From: Rhodobacter sp. NTK016B
GTDB lineage: Bacteria; Pseudomonadota; Alphaproteobacteria; Rhodobacterales; Rhodobacteraceae
Direction of reading: 5' to 3'
Length of the DNA: 64,000 nucleotides
Assembly: GCF_017303295.1 (NCBI RefSeq)
Contig: NZ_JAFKOK010000002.1
Coordinates: 365,544-429,543 of the forward strand
Below are positions 33,471-42,061 of the stretch, piece by piece. Position numbers and translations under genes: made by a program. Position 1 is the stretch's first letter, and every line of letters starts with the position of its first letter. The notes beneath the pieces were generated by a model. It was not told the DNA's origin. It searched no databases and worked only from the letters and a program-made list of their open reading frames with translations.

Positions 33471-33794
33471 ATGATTCAGATCACCTTTATCGACCATTCC
33501 GGCAAGGAAACCCGCCTGTCGGTGCCCGAGGGCACATCGATCATGCAGGCAGCGGTGCAAAACGGCGTCGAGGGGGTGATCGGCGAATGCGGCGGCTCGG
33601 CGATGTGCGCGACCTGCCATTGCCATATCGAAGCGGGTTTCGCGCCGAAACTGGCCCCGATAGGCGACATGGAAGAGGCGATGCTCGATTGCGCCGCCTC
33701 GCCGCTCGACGACCGCAGCCGTCTGGGCTGCCAGATCGAGCTGACGCCCGAGCTTGACGGCATCGTCGTCTATCTGCCCGAAAGCCAGATCTGA
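33471..33794 (+). CDS. [2Fe-2S] ferredoxin for the P450
   Basis: This 107-aa adrenodoxin/putidaredoxin-type ferredoxin has cluster ligands Cys40-x5-Cys46-x2-Cys49 and Cys87. It resembles the partner ferredoxins of CYP199-family P450s (palustrisredoxin type). It shares the operator of the P450 operon, 2.7 kb away, so it is the natural electron donor to the P450 encoded at 36187. The FAD reductase that would reduce it is not in this window. GGAGG precedes the ATG. Confidence 0.92.
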   Translation: MIQITFIDHSGKETRLSVPEGTSIMQAAVQNGVEGVIGECGGSAMCATCHCHIEAGFAPKLAPIGDMEEAMLDCAASPLDDRSRLGCQIELTPELDGIVVYLPESQI

Positions 33795-33829
33795 TGGCCG
33801 AACCGCGCAGCTGCGGACCGGCCCTTGGG

Positions 33830-34318
33830 TCAGCGTCCGCTCACCTCGTGATCGACGGCATCGACCTTGGACAGATTGCCGCGCATCCGCTCCAGCATCG
33901 CGAACAACGTGTTCAGCTCGTCCTCGGAAAATCCGTCGAGCAAGGCCGCTTCACGCCGCAGCGCGATGGCGATGATCTTGTCGTGCAGCTCGGCGCCCGA
34001 GGGCGTCAGCCACAGCAGCCGCCGCGTGCGGTCCAGCCGCGAGACGACATGGCCCAGATCTTCGAGCCGGCGCGACGAGCGGCTGACCACCGACTTGTTC
34101 ATCGCCACCATCTCGCCGACGCGCAGCGCCTGAATTCCCGGCTCGTTGCGCAAGGCGGACAGGATGCGCCATTCGTTCAGCCCGATATCGAAGACCTTCA
34201 GATAGACCTGCGACGCGCCCCAGGACAGCCGGTTGTTGATAAGCGACAGAAAATACGGCGCGTATCGCGAGGCTTGGACCGATTTGCCATGCTCGGTAAT
34301 CAGATCGGTGTCAGGCAT
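33830..34318 (-). CDS. MarR-family regulator of the P450/kinase regulon
   Basis: This 162-aa protein has the MarR winged helix (about residues 45-115): NEWRILSALR, VGEMVAMNKSVVSRSSRRLEDLG and LDRTRRLLWLTPSG, the wing with DxRxR-like residues. It is divergent from the kinase gene, and one of three matching palindromes (34360-34375) lies in the gap, overlapping its promoter region. It probably represses its own gene, the kinase, the ferredoxin and the P450-TRAP operon until an aromatic acid binds. The start at 34318 is supported by AAGGAG upstream. Confidence 0.9.
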   Translation of the reverse strand: MPDTDLITEHGKSVQASRYAPYFLSLINNRLSWGASQVYLKVFDIGLNEWRILSALRNEPGIQALRVGEMVAMNKSVVSRSSRRLEDLGHVVSRLDRTRRLLWLTPSGAELHDKIIAIALRREAALLDGFSEDELNTLFAMLERMRGNLSKVDAVDHEVSGR

Positions 34319-34359
34319 GGTGCGGGCTCCTTGGGGTTCGCGAATTCTTATCAGCAACC

Positions 34360-34375
34360 AGTTTAATTACAAACC
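34360..34375. promoter_or_regulatory. MarR-type palindrome, site B
   Basis: AGTTTAATTACAAACC (16 bp) matches the palindromes at 33436-33451 and 36151-36166, with one degenerate arm. It sits between the divergent marR-like and kinase genes, 15 bp from the kinase ATG. On the marR strand TTGTAA, 17 bases, AAGAAT could be its promoter, overlapping the palindrome. Confidence 0.7.
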
Positions 34376-34390
34376 ACGAGGGAGGGCGAG

Positions 34391-36079
34391 ATGAAGAAAC
34401 TGATCAACGACGTGGCCGAGGTCGTCCCGCAGGCTTTGGCGGGGCTGGTCGCGACCTCGAACGGGCTGCGCCTGATCGACGGCACGACCATCGTTGTGCG
34501 CGACGATCTCGACGCCGTCACCGCCGCGGGCAAGGTCGCGCTGATCTCGGGCGGCGGCTCGGGACACGAACCGGCCCATGCGGGCTATGTCGGACAGGGA
34601 ATGCTCAGCGCGGCCGTCGCGGGGGATGTGTTCGCCTCGCCCTCGACCGATCAGGTGCTGATGGCGATCCGCGCCGTGGCCGGACCGGGCGGCGTGCTGC
34701 TGATCGTCAAGAACTATACCGGCGACCGGCTGAATTTCGGTCTGGCCGCCCAGATCGCGCAGGGCGAAGGCATCGCCTGCGAGGTGCTGGTCGTGGATGA
34801 CGACGCGGCCCTTGGCAGCGCCGAAAAGACCGCCGGACGCCGCGGCATTGCGGGCACCGTGCTGGTGCACAAGATCGTTGGCGCCGCTGCCGAAGCGGGA
34901 CTGTCGCTGGCCGAGGTGAAAGCGGCGGGCGAGGCCGCCGTCGCCGCCACCGGCTCGATGGGCGTGGCGCTGAGCCCCTGCATCGTACCCGCTGCCGGGA
35001 CGCCGAATTTCGACCTTGCGCATGACGAGATCGAGCTGGGCCTCGGCATCCATGGCGAAGCCGGTCTCGAACGCGTCAACCTGCGCCCTGCCAAGCATCT
35101 TGCGCGCGACATGATCAGCACTATCGCCCGGGATCGCGGGCTGACATCGGGCGACAAGGTCGCGCTGCTGGTCAACAATCTGGGCGCCACCCCGCCGATG
35201 GAAGTGTCGATCATGGCGGGCGACGCGCTTGACGCCTGCGCGGCGCTGGGGCTCGACGTGCAGCGCGTCTGGTCGGGCACCTACCTGACCGCCATCGACA
35301 TGGCGGGCGTGTCGCTGTCGCTGATGGCGCTGGACGATGCGCGGCTCGCTGCGCTCGACGCCCCTGCCAGCGCGCCCGCCTGGACGCTGCCGGGTCAGCG
35401 CCATGGCCTGACCATCCCCGCCCCCGAGGCCGAACCCACGACGCCGTCGAATGGCAGCGCCGATCCCGCCTTGCTGAGCGCACTGATCGCGGGCTGCGGC
35501 GCGCTGATCGCCGCCGAGCCGGACCTTACCCGCATGGACCAGCAAGTGGGCGACGGCGATATCGGCCGCTCGCTCGCCGGTGGGGCCGAGGCGCTTCTGA
35601 CCGAGAAGGACACGCTTGTCGGGCTGACCGGCGCGGCCTTCTGGCGTCATGTCGGCGCGGTGATCCGCCGCTCGACCGGCGGCACGTCGGGGCCGCTTTA
35701 CGCGATCCTCGCCTTTGGCGCCGCCAACGCGCTGGATGAGGCGCAGGGCGATGCCGGGGAAACCCTTGCCACCGCTTTCGCGCAGGGCGTCAAGGCGCTG
35801 TGCGATCTGGGCGGCGCCGAGCCGGGTGACCGCACGATGGTCGATGCGCTGGCCCCCGCCGTCACTGCCATGGCCGGGCCGGGCAGCGTGGCCGAGCGCC
35901 TTACCGCCGCCGCCCGCGCCGCCGCCGACGGGGCCGAAGCCACGCGCCAGATGAAGCCCCGGCGCGGGCGTTCCAGCTATGTCGGCGATCGCGTTCTGGG
36001 CCATCCCGACCCGGGCGCCGTCGCGGTGTCGATGTGGCTCGATGCGGCGGCCAGTTCGGTGGTCAATTCGGGGGCCTGA
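34391..36079 (+). CDS. single-chain dihydroxyacetone kinase (DhaK-DhaL fusion)
   Basis: This 562-aa ATP-dependent kinase has the DhaK domain in the first two thirds, with ISGGGSGHEPAH near 52-63 and the substrate-binding covalent His221 in LGIHGEAG, and a C-terminal DhaL domain (from about 358) with the ATP/Mg loop QQVGDGDIG. It phosphorylates dihydroxyacetone or a similar short ketose. It is under MarR-type site B, in the same regulon as a P450 and ferredoxin, which is an odd partner. It could act on a product of formaldehyde assimilation or on another triose or tetrulose. GGAGGG precedes the ATG. Confidence 0.9.
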   Translation: MKKLINDVAEVVPQALAGLVATSNGLRLIDGTTIVVRDDLDAVTAAGKVALISGGGSGHEPAHAGYVGQGMLSAAVAGDVFASPSTDQVLMAIRAVAGPGGVLLIVKNYTGDRLNFGLAAQIAQGEGIACEVLVVDDDAALGSAEKTAGRRGIAGTVLVHKIVGAAAEAGLSLAEVKAAGEAAVAATGSMGVALSPCIVPAAGTPNFDLAHDEIELGLGIHGEAGLERVNLRPAKHLARDMISTIARDRGLTSGDKVALLVNNLGATPPMEVSIMAGDALDACAALGLDVQRVWSGTYLTAIDMAGVSLSLMALDDARLAALDAPASAPAWTLPGQRHGLTIPAPEAEPTTPSNGSADPALLSALIAGCGALIAAEPDLTRMDQQVGDGDIGRSLAGGAEALLTEKDTLVGLTGAAFWRHVGAVIRRSTGGTSGPLYAILAFGAANALDEAQGDAGETLATAFAQGVKALCDLGGAEPGDRTMVDALAPAVTAMAGPGSVAERLTAAARAAADGAEATRQMKPRRGRSSYVGDRVLGHPDPGAVAVSMWLDAAASSVVNSGA

Positions 36080-36136
36080 CGGGCCCCGCCCCCCGCCGTT
36101 CTTTCAGGAAGCAGCAAGCGAAATGAGACATTCCGC

Positions 36137-36166
36137 TTGCACAATAAATCAGTTGCTAATTAAACT
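36137..36166 (+). promoter_or_regulatory. promoter with MarR-type palindrome, site C
   Basis: TTGCAC (36137-36142), 17 bases, TTAAAC (36160-36165); the palindrome AGTTGCTAATTAAACT (36151-36166) covers spacer and -10. The P450 ATG is 21 bp downstream, after GCAGGAGGAG. The layout is the same as site A. Confidence 0.75.
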
Positions 36167-36186
36167 GACCGCAGGAGGAGATTCGT

Positions 36187-37398
36187 ATGTCCGTCGTTGA
36201 TGCACGTGACCGTCCGGTACTGGACATCGATCCGTTCAGCCGCGAGGCGATGGATAATCCCATCGCCCTTGACGAAACCATCCGCAAGGCGGGGCCGCTG
36301 TGCTGGGTGCCGAAATACGGCTTCTGGGTCACCGGACAGGATGCCGTCGCGCGCGAGGTATTCGAAGACTGGCGCCGTTTCTCGTCCGCCTTCGGCACCG
36401 GGCTGACCAATGTCGTGCGCGAAGAGCCGTGGCGCAAACCCTCGTCCATCCTCGAAGCGGATCCGCCGGTGCACACGCCCAACCGCAAGGTACTGGCGCG
36501 CGTCCTGTCGCCCGGCGCGCTGCGCAAGATGGCCGACGATTTCCGCGCCGAGGCCGAACGCATGGTCGATGCGCTGCTCGAACGTGGCGGCGAGATCGAC
36601 ATCGCCACCGATCTGGCCTTTGCCTTTCCGTTCAAGGTGCTGCCCGACGCGGTCGGCCTTCAGCCTTCGGGGCGGCACCACCTGATGCCGTATTCCGAGT
36701 TGAATTTCAACGCGATGGGGCCAAAGAACGACCTGTATTACGCGGCCCGCAAGGTGGTCGAGGAACAGGGAACCTTCGAATATGTCGCCGCCCAGATGGC
36801 CGAAGAGAACCTGATCCCCGGCGGTTTCGGCGAAGAGATCTACGGCTATGCGCATCGCGGCGAAATCAGCCACGAAGACGCCGGTATGCTGGTGCGCGCC
36901 TTTATCTCGGCGGGTATCGACACCACGGTCTTCGGCATCGGCATCGCCATCAAGGCACTGATCGACAACCCGGCAGAATGGGACAAGCTGCGCGCCGATC
37001 CCAGCCTTGCCCGCGCGGCCTTCGAAGAAGGTCTGCGCTGGTTTGCCCCCTCGCCTGTGATCGGCCGCACCACCAGCGCCCCGACCGAGCTGGCCGGCGT
37101 GCAACTGGGTGGCGAAGAAAAAGTGATGATGTGGCTTGCTGCGGCGAACCGCGACCCGGCGCGGTGGGACGATCCCGACCGCTACGACATCAGCCGCCGC
37201 ACCGTGGGGCATCTGGCCTTCGGGACCGGCATCCATGGCTGCGTGGGGCAGATGGTCGCCCGGCTCGAAGCGGAATCCGTGCTGGGCGCGCTGGCCCGCA
37301 AGGTCGCGCGAATCGAGATGGTTGGCCCCGCCGAGAACGTCCACATCAACTGGCTGCGCGGCTATCACCGCCTGCCCGTGCGGCTGACCGCCGCCTGA
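36187..37398 (+). CDS. cytochrome P450, CYP199A-like
   Basis: This 403-aa soluble P450 has the I-helix acid-alcohol motif AGIDTT, the ExxR motif EEGLR, and the heme-binding FGTGIHGC with Cys352. It closely resembles CYP199 enzymes (for example WRKPSSILEADPPVHT in the B-C loop and GGFG in the F-G region), which O-demethylate 4-methoxybenzoate and oxidise other para-substituted benzoates. With the ferredoxin at 33471 it should form a class I system; the reductase is elsewhere. It opens an operon with a TRAP transporter, suggesting import of its aromatic acid substrate. The MarR-type site C controls it. Confidence 0.9.
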   Translation: MSVVDARDRPVLDIDPFSREAMDNPIALDETIRKAGPLCWVPKYGFWVTGQDAVAREVFEDWRRFSSAFGTGLTNVVREEPWRKPSSILEADPPVHTPNRKVLARVLSPGALRKMADDFRAEAERMVDALLERGGEIDIATDLAFAFPFKVLPDAVGLQPSGRHHLMPYSELNFNAMGPKNDLYYAARKVVEEQGTFEYVAAQMAEENLIPGGFGEEIYGYAHRGEISHEDAGMLVRAFISAGIDTTVFGIGIAIKALIDNPAEWDKLRADPSLARAAFEEGLRWFAPSPVIGRTTSAPTELAGVQLGGEEKVMMWLAAANRDPARWDDPDRYDISRRTVGHLAFGTGIHGCVGQMVARLEAESVLGALARKVARIEMVGPAENVHINWLRGYHRLPVRLTAA

Positions 37399-37443
37399 CC
37401 TATCAAGAACGCCATTCCGGCGTGTTTACTGGGAGGAGTAAAG

Positions 37444-38559
37444 ATGACAACGACCAAAACCCTGACCCTGACGACCGCGCTCGCCGTGCTCGCCACCGGC
37501 GCGCTGGCGCAAAGCCCGATCTACGGCTCGTGGCCGCCGGCCTCGGACTATCTGAACACCGACACCCTGCCCGAAGCCTTCGAGATGATCTCGGAAGCGA
37601 CCGACGGCTCGCTGCAATGGGAACTGATCGCGGGCGGTCAGCTTGCCGATGGCCGGGGCACGCTGGCCGCGGTCAGCGACGGCTTGATGCAGGGCGGTCT
37701 GCAGATCCCGGTCTACACGCCGCAGGACATGCCCTCGCTCACGCTGCTCTATTCGATCGTGGTGCCCGGTGACGACCCGATGGCCGCCGCCGCCGCCGCT
37801 GCCGAAACGGTGTTCCTGAACTGCCCGTCCTGCCTTGCCGAGGCACGCGACAACAACACGCTGCTGCTGGGCGGCTTTGCCTCGGCCTCGTACCGGCTGA
37901 TGTGCACCTCGCCGGTCGCGTCGATCTCGGACATGGAAGGCCTGCGCATCCGTGCCACCGGCGGCTATTCCGAACTGGCCTCGATGGGCGGCGCAACGCC
38001 GATGTCGACCACGCTGACCGAAGCCGTGGGCCTTCTGCAGCGCGGCGGTCTGGACTGCCTGATGGCGACGCGCGAATGGCTGCAGACCTATGGCTATGGC
38101 GAATACGCCAAATACGTGACCGACCTGCCGCTGGGCAACGCCGCGCCGGCAATCGGCCTGCTGATGAGCCGCGATCTGTTCACCGGCCTGTCGGAAGAGG
38201 AACAGCAGGCGATGCTGCACGCCTCGGCCTTCATCACCGCCAAGCACACGATCGGCAACTACGTGCTGCGCGATCAGGCAAGCTTCGAGCATCAGCAAGA
38301 GGTCAACGGCGTCGAGCTGGTCACCCCGGATGACGAACTGGTCGCCATGGTCGAGGGCTTTTCCGAAGCCGACCGCGCGCGCCTGATTGAGGTCGGCATG
38401 CAGCTGGGCGTCGACAATCCCGAAGCGCTGATCGAGACCTATCTCGCCGCCGTCGAGCGCTGGCAGGGTGTCTCGGCCGAACTGGGCACCGATATCGATG
38501 CCTGGACGCAGCGTCTGTGGGATGATGTCTTCTCGCAGGTCGACGTCTCGTCGCTGTAA
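37444..38559 (+). CDS. TRAP transporter substrate-binding protein (P450 operon)
   Basis: This 371-aa periplasmic protein has a signal peptide ending in ALA (residue 22). It belongs to the DctP-like family with a Cys pair (NCPSCLAEA) around residue 120 that is absent from the first TRAP binding protein here, so it is a different subgroup. GGAGGAG precedes the ATG, 45 bp after the P450 stop, and the two are probably co-transcribed. It should bind the aromatic acid used by the P450. A hairpin separates it from the permease genes. Confidence 0.9.
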   Translation: MTTTKTLTLTTALAVLATGALAQSPIYGSWPPASDYLNTDTLPEAFEMISEATDGSLQWELIAGGQLADGRGTLAAVSDGLMQGGLQIPVYTPQDMPSLTLLYSIVVPGDDPMAAAAAAAETVFLNCPSCLAEARDNNTLLLGGFASASYRLMCTSPVASISDMEGLRIRATGGYSELASMGGATPMSTTLTEAVGLLQRGGLDCLMATREWLQTYGYGEYAKYVTDLPLGNAAPAIGLLMSRDLFTGLSEEEQQAMLHASAFITAKHTIGNYVLRDQASFEHQQEVNGVELVTPDDELVAMVEGFSEADRARLIEVGMQLGVDNPEALIETYLAAVERWQGVSAELGTDIDAWTQRLWDDVFSQVDVSSL

Positions 38560-38570
38560 GTCACGCAGGC

Positions 38571-38592
38571 GGGGGCACCTTCAGGTGCCCTC
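38571..38592 (+). terminator. intercistronic hairpin in the P450-TRAP operon
   Basis: A 7-bp perfect stem (38573-38579 with 38584-38590), extended by two weaker pairs, with a TTCA loop lies just after the binding-protein stop. There is no strong T tail. As in the TRAP operon at 17621-17643, it probably adjusts binding-protein to permease stoichiometry. Confidence 0.6.
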
Positions 38593-38641
38593 GCAATTCC
38601 GGTCGCGACCGCTGTCGCACCCAATCCCCTTGGGGCTCGAT

Positions 38642-39154
38642 ATGACCCTTTTTCACCGCCTTGTCTCGCGTCTTGCCGACGCCCTGTTTGCCGTGTCGCT
38701 GCTCGCGGGCGTGCTGATGATGCTGCACGTGACCACCGATGTGATCTCGCGCACGCTGTTCAACGCGCCGCTGGCCGGGACCGGCGAGATCACAGCAACC
38801 TATTACATGATCGCCGTGGCCTTCCTGCCGCTGGCATGGATCACCCTGCGTGACCAGCACGTTACCGCCGATATCTTCGTCAGCGCCCTGCCCCGCGCCC
38901 TGCGCGCGGTGATCGCGGTGCTCGTCGATCTGCTGGTCATCGTCTACGTCTCGGCCTTCGTCTGGCAAACCTGGATCTCGGCCCTGTCGCGTACCGAGCG
39001 CGGCGAGGTCTGGGAGATCCTCGGCGGCTACCTGCCGGTCTGGCCGACGCGCTGGCTGCTGCCCGTCGCCGGTGCGGCGATGGTGCTGACCATGGTGTTC
39101 CGGCTGATCGCGCGCCTTACCCGCTACGAATACGACAGCGAAGGACAGAACTGA
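38642..39154 (+). CDS. TRAP transporter small permease (P450 operon)
   Basis: This 170-aa membrane protein has four hydrophobic helices, starting with ADALFAVSLLAGVLMMLHVTTD and including AVIAVLVDLLVIVYVSAFVW. The DctQ pattern of a polar loop with Arg-Asp between helices 2 and 3 (LRDQHVTADIF) is present. It is the small subunit with the DctM protein encoded next, whose ATG shares one base with its stop (TGATG, 39152-39156). Start ATG 38642 is chosen by helix position; ribosome-site strength is modest. Confidence 0.87.
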   Translation: MTLFHRLVSRLADALFAVSLLAGVLMMLHVTTDVISRTLFNAPLAGTGEITATYYMIAVAFLPLAWITLRDQHVTADIFVSALPRALRAVIAVLVDLLVIVYVSAFVWQTWISALSRTERGEVWEILGGYLPVWPTRWLLPVAGAAMVLTMVFRLIARLTRYEYDSEGQN

Positions 39155-40470
39155 TGGATCCGTTGACCTTCGGCCTGGTGACGCTGGGCTGCATGCTGTT
39201 CCTGATCGCGCTGCGGGTGCCGATCGGTGTCGCGCTTGGTGTGGTGTCGCTTCTGGGCCTTGCCTATGTGCGCAACTTCCCCATTGCGCTGTCGATCCTG
39301 CGCGAGACGCCTTTCGCCTTCGCCGCAAGCTGGGACCTGACGGCGATCCCGATGTTTCTGCTGATGGGGGCGATTGCCAACCATTCTGGGATATCGTCGG
39401 CGCTGTTTCGCGCCGCGCGGTTGTGGTTCAGCGCCCTGCCCGGCGGTCTGGCCGTGGCCGCCAACATGGCCAGCGTCGGCTTTGCAGCCGCCTGCGGCTC
39501 GTCGCTTGCCTCTTCGGCGGCGATGGGACGGCTGGCGATCCCCGAGATGCTGCGCGTCGGTTATGACAAGGCGCTTGCCACCGGCGTCGTTGCCTCTGCG
39601 GGCACGCTGGCTGCGCTGATCCCGCCCTCGATCATGCTGGTGCTCTACGGTGTCTTTGCCGAGGTCTCGATCTCGCGCCTGCTGATCGCGGGGATCCTGC
39701 CCGGTTTCCTGACCGCCGTGGCCTATGTCCTGCTGATCGTCATCCGCTGCAAACTGAACCCCGCGCTTGCGCCCAAGCTCAGCGATGACGAGCTTGAAAC
39801 CCTGCGCGCTGACCGTCTGTCGGCGCTCAAAGAGGTCTGGCCGGTCACGGTGCTGATCCTCGGCATCATCGGCGGGCTCTATGGCGGCATTGTCACCCCG
39901 ACCGAGGCCGGGGCCGTCGGCGCCGCGCTTGCGCTGGTCATCGCGCTGGTTCAGCGCCGCATCACCGTTGCCACCTTCACCGACGCGCTGAAGGAATCGA
40001 TGTCGGGCACGGCGCAGATCTTCTTCGTCGGCATGGGCGCCGTCATGTACACGCGCCTGCTGTCGCTGACCGGCGTGTCGCAGCTTCTGGCCGACATGAT
40101 GAGCGGCTATGCCGGGGATCCGCTGCTGGTGATCCTGGCGATCTCGCTGGTGTTCCTTGTCTTGGGGATGTTCCTCGATCCGCTGGGTATCATGCTGATT
40201 ACCCTGCCGGTTTTCCTGCCGATGATGGAGGCGCTTGATCTCAACCTGATCTGGTTCGGCATCATCGTCGTGAAATACGTCGAGATCGGGATGATTACGC
40301 CCCCCCTCGGGATGAACGTCTTTGTGGTCAAATCGGTGATCGGGCCGGCGGTGCCGATCTGGACCATCTATCGCGGCGTGCTGTGGTTCCTTGCCGCCGA
40401 GGTGGTGGTGATGACCCTTCTGATCGCCTTCCCGCAGATCAGTCTCTTCCTCCCCGAATTGATGCGCTGA
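39154..40470 (+). CDS. TRAP transporter large permease (P450 operon)
   Basis: This 438-aa DctM-type channel subunit has about 12 transmembrane segments. Family landmarks are PIGVALGVVSLLGL near the start, SLASSAAMGRLAIPEML, IPPSIMLVLYG and the C-terminal ITPPLGMNVFVVK. It completes the P450-TRAP operon, which ends at a strong terminator (40489-40523). It transports the substrate bound by the 37444-38559 protein into the cytoplasm in exchange for an ion gradient. Confidence 0.93.
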   Translation: MDPLTFGLVTLGCMLFLIALRVPIGVALGVVSLLGLAYVRNFPIALSILRETPFAFAASWDLTAIPMFLLMGAIANHSGISSALFRAARLWFSALPGGLAVAANMASVGFAAACGSSLASSAAMGRLAIPEMLRVGYDKALATGVVASAGTLAALIPPSIMLVLYGVFAEVSISRLLIAGILPGFLTAVAYVLLIVIRCKLNPALAPKLSDDELETLRADRLSALKEVWPVTVLILGIIGGLYGGIVTPTEAGAVGAALALVIALVQRRITVATFTDALKESMSGTAQIFFVGMGAVMYTRLLSLTGVSQLLADMMSGYAGDPLLVILAISLVFLVLGMFLDPLGIMLITLPVFLPMMEALDLNLIWFGIIVVKYVEIGMITPPLGMNVFVVKSVIGPAVPIWTIYRGVLWFLAAEVVVMTLLIAFPQISLFLPELMR

Positions 40471-40488
40471 CGCATCGGTTCGAACTCG

Positions 40489-40523
40489 CGGCGCGGCCCA
40501 CCCTGTGGTCGCGCCGTTTTTTT
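40489..40523 (+). terminator. rho-independent terminator, P450-TRAP operon
   Basis: A 7-bp outer stem (40489-40495 with 40510-40516), with a small inner CCAC/GTGG stem, is followed by seven T (40517-40523). It terminates the plus-strand operon. Confidence 0.85.
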
Positions 40524-40550
40524 ATGCGCAGACCCTGTGGGGCAGACAGA

Positions 40551-40580
40551 AAAGGGCCCGGCGATCACGCCGGGCCCTTT
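40551..40580 (-). terminator. strong hairpin terminator for the aldehyde dehydrogenase operon
   Basis: A perfect 13-bp stem (40551-40563 with 40568-40580) encloses a 4-nt loop. On the minus strand the second arm ends in CCCTTT and runs on as TCTG, and it lies 5 bp past the aldehyde dehydrogenase stop. It may work in both directions. Confidence 0.85.
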
Positions 40581-40585
40581 CGTCG

Positions 40586-42031
40586 TCAGAACGGGTAATG
40601 CTGGCCCGGATCTTCGATCGTCAGCCAGCGGATCGTGGTGAAAGCGTCGATCCCCGCCTTGCCGCCGAACCGGCCATAGCCCGAATTCTTGACACCGCCG
40701 AAGGGCATCTGCGCCTCGTCCGCGACGGTCGGGCCGTTGATGTGACAGATGCCGCTCTCGATACGGTCGGCCACCGCCATCGCGCGCTGGACGTTCTGGC
40801 TGAACACCGCCGCCGACAGCCCGTATTCGGTGTCGTTGGCCACCCGCACGGCCTCGTCGTCATCGGCGACGCGGATGATGGGCTTCACCGGGCCGAAGCT
40901 TTCCTGCTGATAGATCGTCATGTCGGCGCCGACATGGTCGATCAGCGTCGCGCTGACGACCGAGCCGTCACGGGTGCCGCCCGCGACAACCTTGCCGCCC
41001 TTGGCCTTGGCGTCGGCGATGATCTTGTCCATCTTCTCAGCCGCTTCGGGCGTGACCAGCGAGCCCAGCACCACCTCGTCGCGCGGGTTCCCGGCGGGCA
41101 GCGCCGAGGCTTTCTTGGCCAGCGCCTCGACAAAGGCGTCGGCGATGCCTTCGTGCACGATGATCCGCTCGGTCGACATGCAGATCTGGCCCTGGTTCAT
41201 GAACGAGCCGAAAGCCGCGGCATTCACCGCCCCGTCCAGATCCGCGTCATCGAGGATGATAAGCGGTGCCTTGCCGCCCAGTTCCAGCAGCACAGGCTTG
41301 AGATGCTCGGCCGCCTTCTGCGCGATGATCCGCCCCACGCCGGTCGAGCCGGTGAAGTTGACATGCCGCACGGCGGGCGCGGCGATCAGAGCGGCGACGA
41401 TCTCGGCGGCATCTTCGGGCGCGTTGGTCACGACGTTCAGAACGCCCGCCGGGAACCCCGCCTCGGTAAAGGCTTCTCCGATCGCCACATGGGTCGCGGG
41501 CGACAACTCGGAAGCCTTCAGCACCACGGTATTGCCACAGGCGATGGCCATCGCCACCGCGCGGGTGCCCAGGATCACCGGCGCGTTCCACGGCGCGATG
41601 CCCAGACACACGCCCATCGGCTTGCGCTGCGCCAGCGACAGCATCCCGGGCTTGTTCGAGGGAATCACCTCGCCGGTGATCTGCGTGGTCATCGAGGCCG
41701 CTTCGCGCAGGATCCCCGCCGCCAGCATGCAGTTGAAACCGATCCACGGGCCGGTCGCGCCGGTCTCGGCAATGGCCGTGGCAATGATGTCGGGCGTCTT
41801 TTCTTCGAGCCGGTCAGCCGCCTTGTTGAGCAGCGCGCGGCGCTCGGCAGGGCTGGTCGCGGCCCAGCCGGGAAAGGCGCGCGCGGCGGCATCGACGGCG
41901 CGCTGCGCATCCGCGACCGAGGCGGCGGGCACTTCGACCGCGACATCGCCGGTGACCGGGTCGCGACGCTCATAGATGCGCCCGCCCTCGGCCTGCGCGT
42001 TGGCGCCGTCGATCAGCATGGAAATCTTCAT
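40586..42031 (-). CDS. aldehyde dehydrogenase, vanillin/salicylaldehyde type
   Basis: This 481-aa ALDH has catalytic Glu250 (LELGGK) and Cys284 (GQICMST). The GQICMSTER stretch and the C-terminal FGGVKNSGYGRFGGKAGIDAFT are typical of the aromatic aldehyde group (vanillin and salicylaldehyde dehydrogenases). It would oxidise a benzaldehyde-type product to the benzoate. It follows the ThDP enzyme gene on the minus strand, 30 bp apart, and is next to the P450 regulon, so an aromatic aldehyde arising from that pathway is a sensible substrate. AGGAGG precedes the ATG. Confidence 0.88.
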   Translation of the reverse strand: MKISMLIDGANAQAEGGRIYERRDPVTGDVAVEVPAASVADAQRAVDAAARAFPGWAATSPAERRALLNKAADRLEEKTPDIIATAIAETGATGPWIGFNCMLAAGILREAASMTTQITGEVIPSNKPGMLSLAQRKPMGVCLGIAPWNAPVILGTRAVAMAIACGNTVVLKASELSPATHVAIGEAFTEAGFPAGVLNVVTNAPEDAAEIVAALIAAPAVRHVNFTGSTGVGRIIAQKAAEHLKPVLLELGGKAPLIILDDADLDGAVNAAAFGSFMNQGQICMSTERIIVHEGIADAFVEALAKKASALPAGNPRDEVVLGSLVTPEAAEKMDKIIADAKAKGGKVVAGGTRDGSVVSATLIDHVGADMTIYQQESFGPVKPIIRVADDDEAVRVANDTEYGLSAAVFSQNVQRAMAVADRIESGICHINGPTVADEAQMPFGGVKNSGYGRFGGKAGIDAFTTIRWLTIEDPGQHYPF

Positions 42032-42061
42032 TCAATCCTCCTAAAGGCAGGGTTTGCGCGA

